The notes under the pieces were generated by a model. It saw only the letters and a program-made list of their open reading frames with translations. It had not been told where the DNA came from and made no database searches. A DNA stretch of 32,365 nt from CAZONU01 sp965370045 (GTDB taxonomy: Bacteria; Planctomycetota; SZUA-567; JAKLDR01), in contig CBDUSI010000045.1 of the NCBI GenBank assembly GCA_965370045.1, forward strand, positions 1-32,365. The letters are read 5' to 3'. The position numbers and the translations under genes were made by a program. How positions within the stretch are numbered: the first letter of the stretch is position 1; each line of letters begins with the position of its first letter. Of the stretch, positions 26,247-32,365 are shown piece by piece.

Positions 26247-26962
26247 GGCTTGTATCTCTCGAAACTCTCCACGAACTTCTTCCCGAGGTAGGGCTCCAGT
26301 TCGCCGAGGTCGAACCTGGGGTTCTTGGGCGTGCCGGTGACCTTGATAGTGGCAGTGACTTCCTCCGCCTCGAACTCGAACTTGCCGTCAAGGCTGCGGA
26401 CCAGGAAATCCATGAAGGTTACGTCGACCGAGCAGTCGAGCCCGGCTTCCTTGTCGAACCCGACTGTCGCAAGTATCTCGAAACGGCCGCGGCCGGCGCG
26501 CACTTTGCCGTACTCAACGAGCAGAGGATTGAGGTCCGTCAAGTCCCCCTTGACAATGACGAGACCACGCTCGGCAGGATTCTCGTATCTCCGAACACCG
26601 AAGTTACTGGCGCTGACTTCAACATTCCTGAACTCCAGCGGCGGAAGGTCGGGCACGTTTATCTTGATGGCTCCAGTGCTGTTGAAGCCGCTTGGGTTGC
26701 GAAAGTCTCTGCCACGCAAGTACAGCACGTCTGCTTCCAGGAACGGGGACTTGGGTTCTCCCACCACCAAGTTGTTCACGACGCGATGGTGCACGAATAC
26801 GTTTCCGACGGAACAGGACATGCCTGTTTTCTCAGTTATCGCTTCCTCCAGAGCGCGTGCAGCAAGATAGTTCTCGATATAGGCCGGTGCCACGAACAGC
26901 ACCAAGAGCAGTGCGGCCCCCCCCGCAACCCCGGCGAGGACGAGGGTCTTCCGCCGCTTCAC
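26243..26962 (-). CDS. AsmA-like envelope protein
   Basis: The 239-residue product has one N-terminal membrane anchor (about 8-27) followed by a beta-rich extracytoplasmic part. The pattern, a membrane anchor, then 'ARALEEAITEKTGMSCSVGNVFV' like start, 'LEADVLYLRGRDF' and repeated short strands, is that of AsmA/DUF748-type proteins, which are shortened relatives of lipid-bridge proteins between the two membranes. At this size it can only be a single AsmA-like module, not a full bridge. The GTG start lies one base after the stop of the PilZ gene. Its base composition is somewhat less GC-rich than its neighbours. Confidence 0.65.
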   Translation of the reverse strand: MKRRKTLVLAGVAGGAALLLVLFVAPAYIENYLAARALEEAITEKTGMSCSVGNVFVHHRVVNNLVVGEPKSPFLEADVLYLRGRDFRNPSGFNSTGAIKINVPDLPPLEFRNVEVSASNFGVRRYENPAERGLVIVKGDLTDLNPLLVEYGKVRAGRGRFEILATVGFDKEAGLDCSVDVTFMDFLVRSLDGKFEFEAEEVTATIKVTGTPKNPRFDLGELEPYLGKKFVESFERYKP

Positions 26963-26963
26963 G

Positions 26964-27731
26964 CTACCCCACGAACTGCACGCCGATCTCGTAGCGGCCG
27001 CCCACCTTGCGGCAGCGCACCACGCTCATCAGCGCGCTGACCCGGATGCGCGTGCCCGCGCCGGGTGAGCTGCCCTCGCCCGCGCCGGTGACCACCACCG
27101 CGGCCAGCGCGCCGATGCGCAGCCGCCGGTCGCAGTAGAAGCGCAGCCCGCCGCGGGAAATGTCCCGCACCTGGCCGCGGCGGGAGGGCAGGTCCTCCTC
27201 GCCGGACAGGCGGTAGGTCAAGTCCAGGCTGACGCCATGGCGCCGCGCGCGCCGCCGCTCGGTGCCCTTGAACTTCTCGATGGGCGTGGGGCTGAAGCGG
27301 GTGCCCACCTCCCAGAGCTCGCCGGACTTGCGGCAGTGGACCACCTCCAGGTACATCTGCCCCTCGGCCTGGGGCCCCGGACCGCCCGGCGCGTGCACCG
27401 AGCACTGCAGGAGGAGCCCGGGCATCAGCCGCCGCGAGGCCGAGAAGCGCACCCCGCCGCGGGAGATGTCCCGCACCCGGCCGAGCAGCGGGGCGGGCCG
27501 GCCCGGCCAGCGGTAGCGGATCACCAGGTCCGCGGCCTGCCGCGGGAAGGTCCGGCGGTCGTCGTCGCGCACCTGGCCGCGCGCCCCGCCGCGCTTCTTG
27601 GCGGGGGCGTTCTCCTCCAGGCGGGCCTCGAGGCGCACCAGCAGCCGGTCGATCTCTTGGACCTTGCGGCGCTCGGCCGCGGCCTTGCGGCGCAGGCTCT
27701 CGGCACCCGGCGGCTTCTTCTTCTCCGGCAC
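26964..27731 (-). CDS. Tandem PilZ-domain protein
   Basis: The 255-residue cytoplasmic protein starts with a basic, coiled-coil-like region (about 10-42) and has two PilZ domains. The first has RxxxR at 60-64 and DISRGG at 88-93; the second has RxxxR at 160-164 and DISRGG at 190-195. These are the two motifs that bind cyclic di-GMP, and both domains retain them. PilZ effectors control motility, polysaccharide or secretion; the link here to an envelope protein and the nearby glycan cluster suggests surface regulation. It starts with GTG after GGGAGG (4-base spacing) and leads a five-gene operon. Confidence 0.92.
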   Translation of the reverse strand: MPEKKKPPGAESLRRKAAAERRKVQEIDRLLVRLEARLEENAPAKKRGGARGQVRDDDRRTFPRQAADLVIRYRWPGRPAPLLGRVRDISRGGVRFSASRRLMPGLLLQCSVHAPGGPGPQAEGQMYLEVVHCRKSGELWEVGTRFSPTPIEKFKGTERRRARRHGVSLDLTYRLSGEEDLPSRRGQVRDISRGGLRFYCDRRLRIGALAAVVVTGAGEGSSPGAGTRIRVSALMSVVRCRKVGGRYEIGVQFVG

Positions 27732-27749
27732 TCGACCTCCCTAGCTGAA

Positions 27750-27768
27750 GGGCGCGCGCTTCGCGCCC
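27750..27768. other. GC-rich hairpin in the PilZ operon leader
   Basis: GGGCGCG (27750-27756) and CGCGCCC (27762-27768) form a perfect 7-base-pair stem around CGCTT. It sits in the minus-strand leader, between the predicted promoter and GTG 27731, and has no T-tract on that strand. It may affect translation of the first gene. Confidence 0.4.
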
Positions 27769-27784
27769 CCAATTCCTGCGGTGG

Positions 27785-27812
27785 ATTCTAGCCGGGGGAA
27801 AGTCCTCCGCAA
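27785..27812 (-). promoter_or_regulatory. Probable promoter of the PilZ operon
   Basis: On the minus strand TTGCGG (27812-27807), a 16-base spacer and TAGAAT (27790-27785) precede the PilZ gene, with a leader of about 47 bases. The TAGAAT box is identical to that of three other promoters here. Confidence 0.55.
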
Positions 27813-27827
27813 GGGCTCAGCAGCCTG

Positions 27828-28694
27828 CTAGCGCCGCCCGGCCGGCCGGCGCGACGGCGGGACGTACTTCCGGTAGCCGGGGGGAATCTCGAAGAGGGCC
27901 GGGGAGAGCTTCTCGGGCATCTTCAAGCTGGTGACTTCCGTCTCGGTGATGCGCGGCAGGGTGGGCAGCCGGCCGACGATCCGGGTCTTGAGGCCGAAGC
28001 CCGGCCGGCCCCGCAGCTTTTTGAGCAGCTCCGGCGAGAAGTCCCCGGTGAGCGCCAGCACCGCGTTCAGGTTGCAGGGCGAGACCAGCCCATCGGCGGC
28101 CCAGGCCTCGACCCGCAGCAGCCCGCCTTCGTAGTGGCGCACGCGCCGGCAGGCACGGCCCAGGAGCACCGCCGGCTCGGGATCGACCTTGACCGCCACC
28201 TTGGGGCGCCGCAGACCCAGGAGCACCTCCAGCGCGCGGCGCTTGGCCGCGGGGAGCTTCTTGTCCCTGAGCTGCATGGAAAGCAGCTTGCGGTCGTTCT
28301 CGAAGCGCTGGGCGTACTCCCCGAAGGTGGCCTGGCTGTAGACGCGCTTCTTGGCGTCGAGCTGCCACATCACTTTGCGGTCCAGGCGCATGATGACGGT
28401 GGGCCCGCCGGCGGGGTCCTCGGTGCGCAGTGCCTGGGCGCTGGCGTAGATCTTCCGCCGGAACTTGCGTTCGCGGGTCCGGCCCAGGGCCTCGGTGACC
28501 ACCTGGCGGACCTTCGTCTCGTAGACCAGGAACTTGGGGCGCTTGACGGTCTTCCCGGCCGGGGCGGGGTCGCCGTTCCCGCCGCCCTTGGGAGGAGTCC
28601 CAGCGCCACCGCCCTGGCAGCCGGTCGCGGCCGCCAGCAGCAGGAAGACCAACGCGCCGAGGAGCGACGCGCGTTTGCAGGGCCCACCGGGCAT
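27828..28694 (-). CDS. Lipoprotein, possibly LolA/DUF4412-like
   Basis: The 288-residue product has a lipoprotein signal peptide (hydrophobic 10-22, ATGC, Cys26) and a glycine/proline linker. The body is beta-rich and contains a run like 'VIMRLDRKVMWQLDAKKRVYSQ', as in proteins that sense or carry lipids (LolA or DUF4412 type folds); this is a weak inference. It has C-terminal basic residues. ATG 28694 follows GGAGG by 6 bases. It is transcribed divergently from the HEAT-repeat gene, and its end is 96 bases before the PilZ gene start, which has its own promoter. Confidence 0.75.
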   Translation of the reverse strand: MPGGPCKRASLLGALVFLLLAAATGCQGGGAGTPPKGGGNGDPAPAGKTVKRPKFLVYETKVRQVVTEALGRTRERKFRRKIYASAQALRTEDPAGGPTVIMRLDRKVMWQLDAKKRVYSQATFGEYAQRFENDRKLLSMQLRDKKLPAAKRRALEVLLGLRRPKVAVKVDPEPAVLLGRACRRVRHYEGGLLRVEAWAADGLVSPCNLNAVLALTGDFSPELLKKLRGRPGFGLKTRIVGRLPTLPRITETEVTSLKMPEKLSPALFEIPPGYRKYVPPSRRPAGRR

Positions 28695-28721
28695 AACAGT
28701 CCTCCATGCCCCCCGGGCGCG

Positions 28722-28750
28722 ATTCTACCCCGCGCGGCCGGCGGGGGCAA
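28722..28750 (-). promoter_or_regulatory. Probable promoter of the lipoprotein gene
   Basis: On the minus strand TTGCCC (28750-28745), a 17-base spacer and TAGAAT (28727-28722) lie about 28 bases before the start codon at 28694, giving a leader of about 20 bases. Confidence 0.55.
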
Positions 28751-28787
28751 TAGCCCAGACCGGAATCCTGCACCGGCGTCCGGAGGC

Positions 28788-28815
28788 TTGACACCTGCGG
28801 GCGGAAACCTAGAAT
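28788..28815 (+). promoter_or_regulatory. Strong promoter of the HEAT-pyrF operon
   Basis: A perfect TTGACA (28788-28793), a 16-base spacer and TAGAAT (28810-28815) are followed by AAGGAGG and GTG 28837, giving a leader of only about 15 bases. It is divergent from the lipoprotein promoter 38 bases away. Confidence 0.65.
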
Positions 28816-28836
28816 ACCCGGCCGAAGGAGGTTCTT

Positions 28837-30681
28837 GTGCCCTCTTCCCGAAGAAGACCCCACCGCGGCGGGCCGGAAGAAGACCCCCAGCCCCGCAGGA
28901 GCAGCTCCCGCCGCCGCGGGTCCGAGCGCCGTGGGATCAGTTCCCAGGAGCGCCACGACCTCTTCTCCGAGCCGCCCGAGCACGAATCGGGCGACGATCT
29001 CGACAGCATCGGCCTGCACGATGGCGGCCGCCGGCCGAGCAGCCGGCGGGCGGTCTCCGAGCGCGGCAGCCGGCGGGGCAGCCAGCGGGAGAGCTCCTCG
29101 AGCGGCGCGCGCAGCAAGCGCGAGAAGCAGAATTGGGCCCGCCGGAAGGTCAGGAAGCTGCTCCCCCTGGGGGTGCTCCTGGGCATCATCCTCCTCGGCG
29201 GGATCGCCTTCATGATCCCCGGCTGGATCAGCGGGAGCCGCCTCGACAAGCTTGAGAGTTCCGTCCCCTTCACCCGCGAGCAGGCCGCCCACGACCTGGG
29301 CCGGTCCGGCTCGGCGCTCGACGAGCTCCAGGCCAAGGTCGAGAACGGCAAGTTCGATGGCTCCGCGGGCGCCGCCGCGCTGGCCCTCTCCCGGTGCGGC
29401 GAGGCGGGCATCAAGCGGCTGGAGGCCGCGGCGGCCAGCAAGGGCCCCGAGGCCCGGGCCGCGGCGGCCTTCGGCCTGGGCCTGACCGGCCACCCCTCGG
29501 CGGTGCCGACGCTGGCCAAGCTGCTGGCCGGGGACGACGAGAGCTCCGTGCGCATCGAGGCCGCCCGGGCCCTGGGCCAGATCAAGTCGCCGGACTCGGT
29601 GGCCGCGCTGGTGGCCCAGGCCGAGGCCCAGAGCGAGGTCCGCGGCCCGGTTCTGGCGGCGGTGTTGGGGGCGGCCTGCAAGGAGGCCAAGGACCAGCTG
29701 GCCGCGGGTCTGGGCGCGCCCACCGGCGAGATGCGCGAGGCCTGCTCTCTGGCGCTCTTGACCCTGGACCCCGGCTACTGGCCGGACGACGCCGAGCTCC
29801 GCAAGCTGTTCGAGTCGAAGAAGGCCGCGGTTCGCACCGGGGCGGTGCAGTTCCTGGAACTGAAGGGCGGGGGGCTCTTCGACGAGATGATCCCCAAGGC
29901 CCTGGCCGACGAGGCCGAGACGGTCCGCGCCGCCGCCGCCGCCGCCGCGGGAGCGTGCGGTTGGAAGCAGGCCGCCGGGGCACTTGAGAAGATGCTGCTC
30001 GACGAGGCCGAGAAGCTCGCGGTGAAGCTCGCCGCGGCGGCGGCCCTGGGCAAGATCCACCGGCTGGAGTCGGCCGAGCCCCTGGCCAGGTGCCTGGTCG
30101 ATGCGAAGCAGCACGAGAGCGTCCGCCTGGCCGCCGCGGAGGCGCTGATCGCGGTGGCCCGCAGGCACAAGTTCAAGCGGGAGACCGGCAAGTTCGACGG
30201 GGAAGCCTCTCACCTGGCCGCGGCCATCGCCAAGCCGGATATCCGCTGGGAAGCGCTTAAGGTATTGACCGCGGGCTGCGACTCCTTCGGCGCGAAAGCG
30301 GGCCCCAAGGCCTTCGAGGCCATGAAGAGACTCGCCGGCCGCAAGCTGGCCGCCAAGCCGGAAATCTGGAAGGCCTGGATGACCAGGAAGCAGGAGGACG
30401 CCGAGGTCCTGGGGCACATCTCCCACCTGGTCGAGAAGGCCTACAAGCTGGGCACGAAGCACCCCAAGTCCTGGCCGACCATGAAGGAGGCCTTGGACCT
30501 CTCCAAGGAACTCTACAAGAAGGCCGAGCCCCAGGACCAGGACTACTTCAAGGGACTCTTCGAGGACCTCTGCGCCAAGACGCGCCTGGATCCCAAGGAA
30601 GAGATCAAGAAGGGGCCGACCGAGAAAGAGCCGGAGAAGAAAGAGGAAGTCAAGAAGGAAGCGGAGACCGAGAAGGACTGA
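28837..30681 (+). CDS. HEAT-repeat membrane protein with Ser/Arg-rich cytoplasmic arm
   Basis: The 614-residue protein has a disordered N-terminal arm of about 108 residues, made mainly of R, S, E and G, one membrane segment (about 109-130), and a large region (about 140-480) of HEAT-type helical repeats such as ARALGQIKSPDSVAALV and AAAFGLGLTGHPSAVPTL. A helical part and a lysine/glutamate-rich tail end it. The positive residues just before the membrane segment place the arm in the cytoplasm and the repeats outside. The GTG follows a perfect AAGGAGG. HEAT repeats bind protein partners; the target is unknown. It is linked to a HEAT lipoprotein downstream. Confidence 0.88.
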   Translation: MPSSRRRPHRGGPEEDPQPRRSSSRRRGSERRGISSQERHDLFSEPPEHESGDDLDSIGLHDGGRRPSSRRAVSERGSRRGSQRESSSSGARSKREKQNWARRKVRKLLPLGVLLGIILLGGIAFMIPGWISGSRLDKLESSVPFTREQAAHDLGRSGSALDELQAKVENGKFDGSAGAAALALSRCGEAGIKRLEAAAASKGPEARAAAAFGLGLTGHPSAVPTLAKLLAGDDESSVRIEAARALGQIKSPDSVAALVAQAEAQSEVRGPVLAAVLGAACKEAKDQLAAGLGAPTGEMREACSLALLTLDPGYWPDDAELRKLFESKKAAVRTGAVQFLELKGGGLFDEMIPKALADEAETVRAAAAAAAGACGWKQAAGALEKMLLDEAEKLAVKLAAAAALGKIHRLESAEPLARCLVDAKQHESVRLAAAEALIAVARRHKFKRETGKFDGEASHLAAAIAKPDIRWEALKVLTAGCDSFGAKAGPKAFEAMKRLAGRKLAAKPEIWKAWMTRKQEDAEVLGHISHLVEKAYKLGTKHPKSWPTMKEALDLSKELYKKAEPQDQDYFKGLFEDLCAKTRLDPKEEIKKGPTEKEPEKKEEVKKEAETEKD

Positions 30682-30716
30682 ACGCACGCCGCCTTCCCCT
30701 TAACAGGAGGCCGAAG

Positions 30717-31295
30717 ATGGGCAAGCCGAAGACAATCGCACTGGGCCTGGCAGTCATGGCCGCCGCCGCGCTGACCTTCAGCGGGTGCCGCAAGGGACCC
30801 AGGACGATCAAGAAACGCCCCGACAGGGTCCGGCGCGAGCGGCTTTCTGGCCGCTTCGACGTGCTCCAGAAGGGCCGGGGGCCGACCGGCGAGGGCGGCG
30901 TGGCCAAGCTCCTGGCCGACCTGGCCAGCGGCGACATGGTCCTGGCCTGGCGCGCCGAGGAGGGGCTGACCGAGATGGGCGAGGACGTCGCCCCCCAGGT
31001 GCGGGTCATGCTCGACTCGGCCAGCCCCGAGGCCCGCGGGGCGGCCTGCCGGCTGGCCTACCGCTTCAATGACACCCCGGCCCTCCCCAAGATGATCGCG
31101 CTGCTGGCCGACGAGTCGCGCCTGGTGCGCGTGGAGGTCGGGGTCAGCCTTTGCGGGCTCACCAACCAGGACTTCAACTTCCGCGCCGACGCGCTGCCCG
31201 CCGAACGGGCCGCGGCCCAGGCGCGCTGGCAGAACTGGTACAACAAGGCCTACGGTCGCCAGCCCCGGGGCGAGCGCAGTACGCGTCGCAAGTGA
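30717..31295 (+). CDS. HEAT-repeat lipoprotein
   Basis: The 192-residue product has a lipoprotein signal peptide (lipobox FSGC, Cys24), a basic linker (about 26-45) and a few HEAT-like helical pairs (about 55-150), e.g. GGVAKLLADLASGDMVLAWRA-type and ARGAACRLAYRF. The C-terminus is basic. AGGAGG precedes the ATG by 7 bases. It follows the HEAT membrane protein by 35 bases; both have repeats on the outer side of the membrane, so they may form a complex. Its stop overlaps the pyrF start as GTGA. Confidence 0.82.
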   Translation: MGKPKTIALGLAVMAAAALTFSGCRKGPRTIKKRPDRVRRERLSGRFDVLQKGRGPTGEGGVAKLLADLASGDMVLAWRAEEGLTEMGEDVAPQVRVMLDSASPEARGAACRLAYRFNDTPALPKMIALLADESRLVRVEVGVSLCGLTNQDFNFRADALPAERAAAQARWQNWYNKAYGRQPRGERSTRRK

Positions 31296-32254
31296 CCGTC
31301 GAGCACTTCGCCGACCGGCTGACCGCCGCCGTGGAGCGGGCCAGGAGCCCGCTCTGCGTGGGCCTGGACCCGCGCCTGGACCAGTTGCCCGCGGGACTGC
31401 TCGACAAACACGTCCAAGCCAATCCCGGAGACCCCCTGCGCGCCGCCGGCGAGGCCCTCTACGAGTTCGGCGCGCGGGTGCTCGATGCCGTGGCCGGCGA
31501 GGTCGCGGTGGTCAAGCTCCAGAACGCCTTCTACGAACTGGCCGGCCCGCCGGGCCTGGACGCGTTCGGCCGGCTGATAAAGCGGGCCAAGAGCCTGGGG
31601 CTCATCGCCATCAGCGACGCCAAGCGCGGGGACATCGGTTCGAGTTCCGCGGCCTACGCGACCGCTCACCTCGGTGCGCTCTCGGTCGGCGGCGCGGAAG
31701 TGGAGCCCGTCGGCGCCGACGCGCTGACCGTCAACCCCTACTTCGGCTCCGACGGCGTCGAGCCCTTCATCCAGGAGGCGGTGGCCCGCGGCCGGGGCAT
31801 CTTCGTGCTGGTCAAGACCTCCAACCCCTCGGGGGTGGAGGTCCAGGACCTGCGCTCCGGCTCGCGCAAGGTCTACGAGGAGGTCGCCGACCGGGTCTGG
31901 GACTGGGCCCGCCGGCACATGGGCGCCTGCGGCTACTCGGCAGTCGGCGCCGTTGTCGGGGCCACCTACCCCGAGGAGTTGCCCGGGCTGCGCGCGGAGA
32001 TGCCCGGGGCGATCTTCCTGGTGCCCGGCTTCGGGGCCCAGGGGGGCAGCGCCGACGACGTGGTCCTGGCCTTTGACGAAAGGGGCCGTGGGGCCATCGT
32101 CAACTCCTCGCGGGGAATCATCCTCGCCTACCAGAATCCGGAACACGAAGGCCTCCCTCCCGAGCGCTTCGAGGAGGCGGTGCTGACCGCGTGCAAGAAC
32201 GCCAAGGCCCAGATCGCCGCGGCCCTGGCAGAGGCTATTGGGAACCGCAGATGA
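31292..32254 (+). CDS. pyrF: Orotidine 5'-phosphate decarboxylase, type 2
   Basis: PyrF decarboxylates OMP to UMP, the last step of pyrimidine synthesis. The 320-residue length and the motif DAKRGDIGSS (109-118, with Lys111 and Asp114 in the catalytic site) mark the longer type 2 (mycobacterial) family. Substrate-binding CVGLDPR (22-28), the NPYFGSDG loop (148-155) and VPGFGAQGG are also present. GTG 31292 is chosen as a coupled start overlapping the HEAT lipoprotein stop and gives the canonical N-terminus. The last codons (GNRR-stop) lie in a sequence that looks like a widespread intergenic repeat, so the gene end may have been reshaped by it. Confidence 0.95.
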   Translation: MTVEHFADRLTAAVERARSPLCVGLDPRLDQLPAGLLDKHVQANPGDPLRAAGEALYEFGARVLDAVAGEVAVVKLQNAFYELAGPPGLDAFGRLIKRAKSLGLIAISDAKRGDIGSSSAAYATAHLGALSVGGAEVEPVGADALTVNPYFGSDGVEPFIQEAVARGRGIFVLVKTSNPSGVEVQDLRSGSRKVYEEVADRVWDWARRHMGACGYSAVGAVVGATYPEELPGLRAEMPGAIFLVPGFGAQGGSADDVVLAFDERGRGAIVNSSRGIILAYQNPEHEGLPPERFEEAVLTACKNAKAQIAAALAEAIGNRR

Positions 32255-32365
32255 ACGCGGATGAACCCTGATAGCTGTCCGCGGCGGGCGTCTTTCGCTT
32301 AACCAAGTGTCGAAATCCGCGACCCAAGCCCCTCTTCGTGTCTTGGTGTCTTGGTGGTTAACAAT
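32240..32365. repeat. Fragments resembling common intergenic repeats
   Basis: GGGAACCGCAGATGAACGC (32240-32258), continuing with GGATGAA, and the end CTTGGTGTCTTGGTGGTTAA (32342-32361) look like interspersed short sequences I know from many environmental genomes. Within the second, GTGTCTTG is repeated in tandem. No gene lies in the last 111 bases. The recognition is from memory and needs a search. Confidence 0.4.

Noticed and set aside
27817..30687. A 956-codon open frame on the minus strand
   Set aside because: It lies antisense to the HEAT-repeat gene and in another frame of the lipoprotein gene. Its composition (Leu/Gly/Arg/Ala) is that of a GC-rich shadow frame, and both overlapped genes have clear domains.

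Overview
This window comes from a GC-rich bacterium with a diderm-type envelope. Several proteins carry lipobox signal peptides, there is an AsmA-like envelope protein, and GTG starts and 4-base GTGA gene overlaps are frequent. The gene mix (trigger factor-ClpP-ClpX, tandem PilZ protein, HEAT-repeat membrane protein and lipoprotein, actinobacterial-type PyrF) would fit a member of the Planctomycetota or a neighbouring uncultured phylum. That placement is a guess, since no rRNA or tRNA gene is present.

Left part (1-9507). metK and ahcY form a SAM/SAH-cycle operon with a readable promoter. Two lipoproteins follow: a large one ending in an alpha-barrel-like region, and a small one that is plainly a FlgC (flagellar rod) homologue on a lipid anchor, with no other flagellar gene nearby. 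Positions 5426-7250 look like a small accessory island. It holds a 541-base gene-free stretch with a 52-base direct repeat and strong hairpins, an orphan protein on the minus strand, and a membrane-anchored protein consisting only of the DnaK/Hsp70 substrate-binding beta domain. Ornithine aminotransferase and arginase then form an arginine-degradation operon.

Middle (9528-20181). This is a cell-surface glycoconjugate cluster with two convergent arms. The rightward arm has a GtrB/DPM1-like glycosyltransferase, a B12-binding radical SAM enzyme, two methyltransferases and a polytopic GT-C-like protein. The leftward arm has a zinc-ribbon methyltransferase, a second GtrB/DPM1-like transferase and a second polytopic protein. 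The two polytopic genes meet tail to tail and overlap by 58 bases. A flippase-like LPG-synthase-TM protein lies divergently at the left edge. A likely logic is that each arm makes a polyprenyl-phosphate sugar, transfers it outside the membrane, and decorates the glycan by methylation or radical chemistry.

Right part (20505-32365). A proteostasis operon (tig-clpP-clpX) is unusual because all three proteins carry lysine-rich low-complexity extensions. After a secreted orphan protein comes a compact minus-strand operon: tandem PilZ, AsmA-like, a 45-codon endonuclease V-like minigene, Nudix and a methyltransferase, with genes abutting or overlapping by 4 bases. A lipoprotein diverges from a HEAT-repeat membrane protein, HEAT lipoprotein and pyrF operon. 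The window ends in what look like widespread intergenic repeat fragments. Several promoters share the same -10 sequence, TAGAAT.
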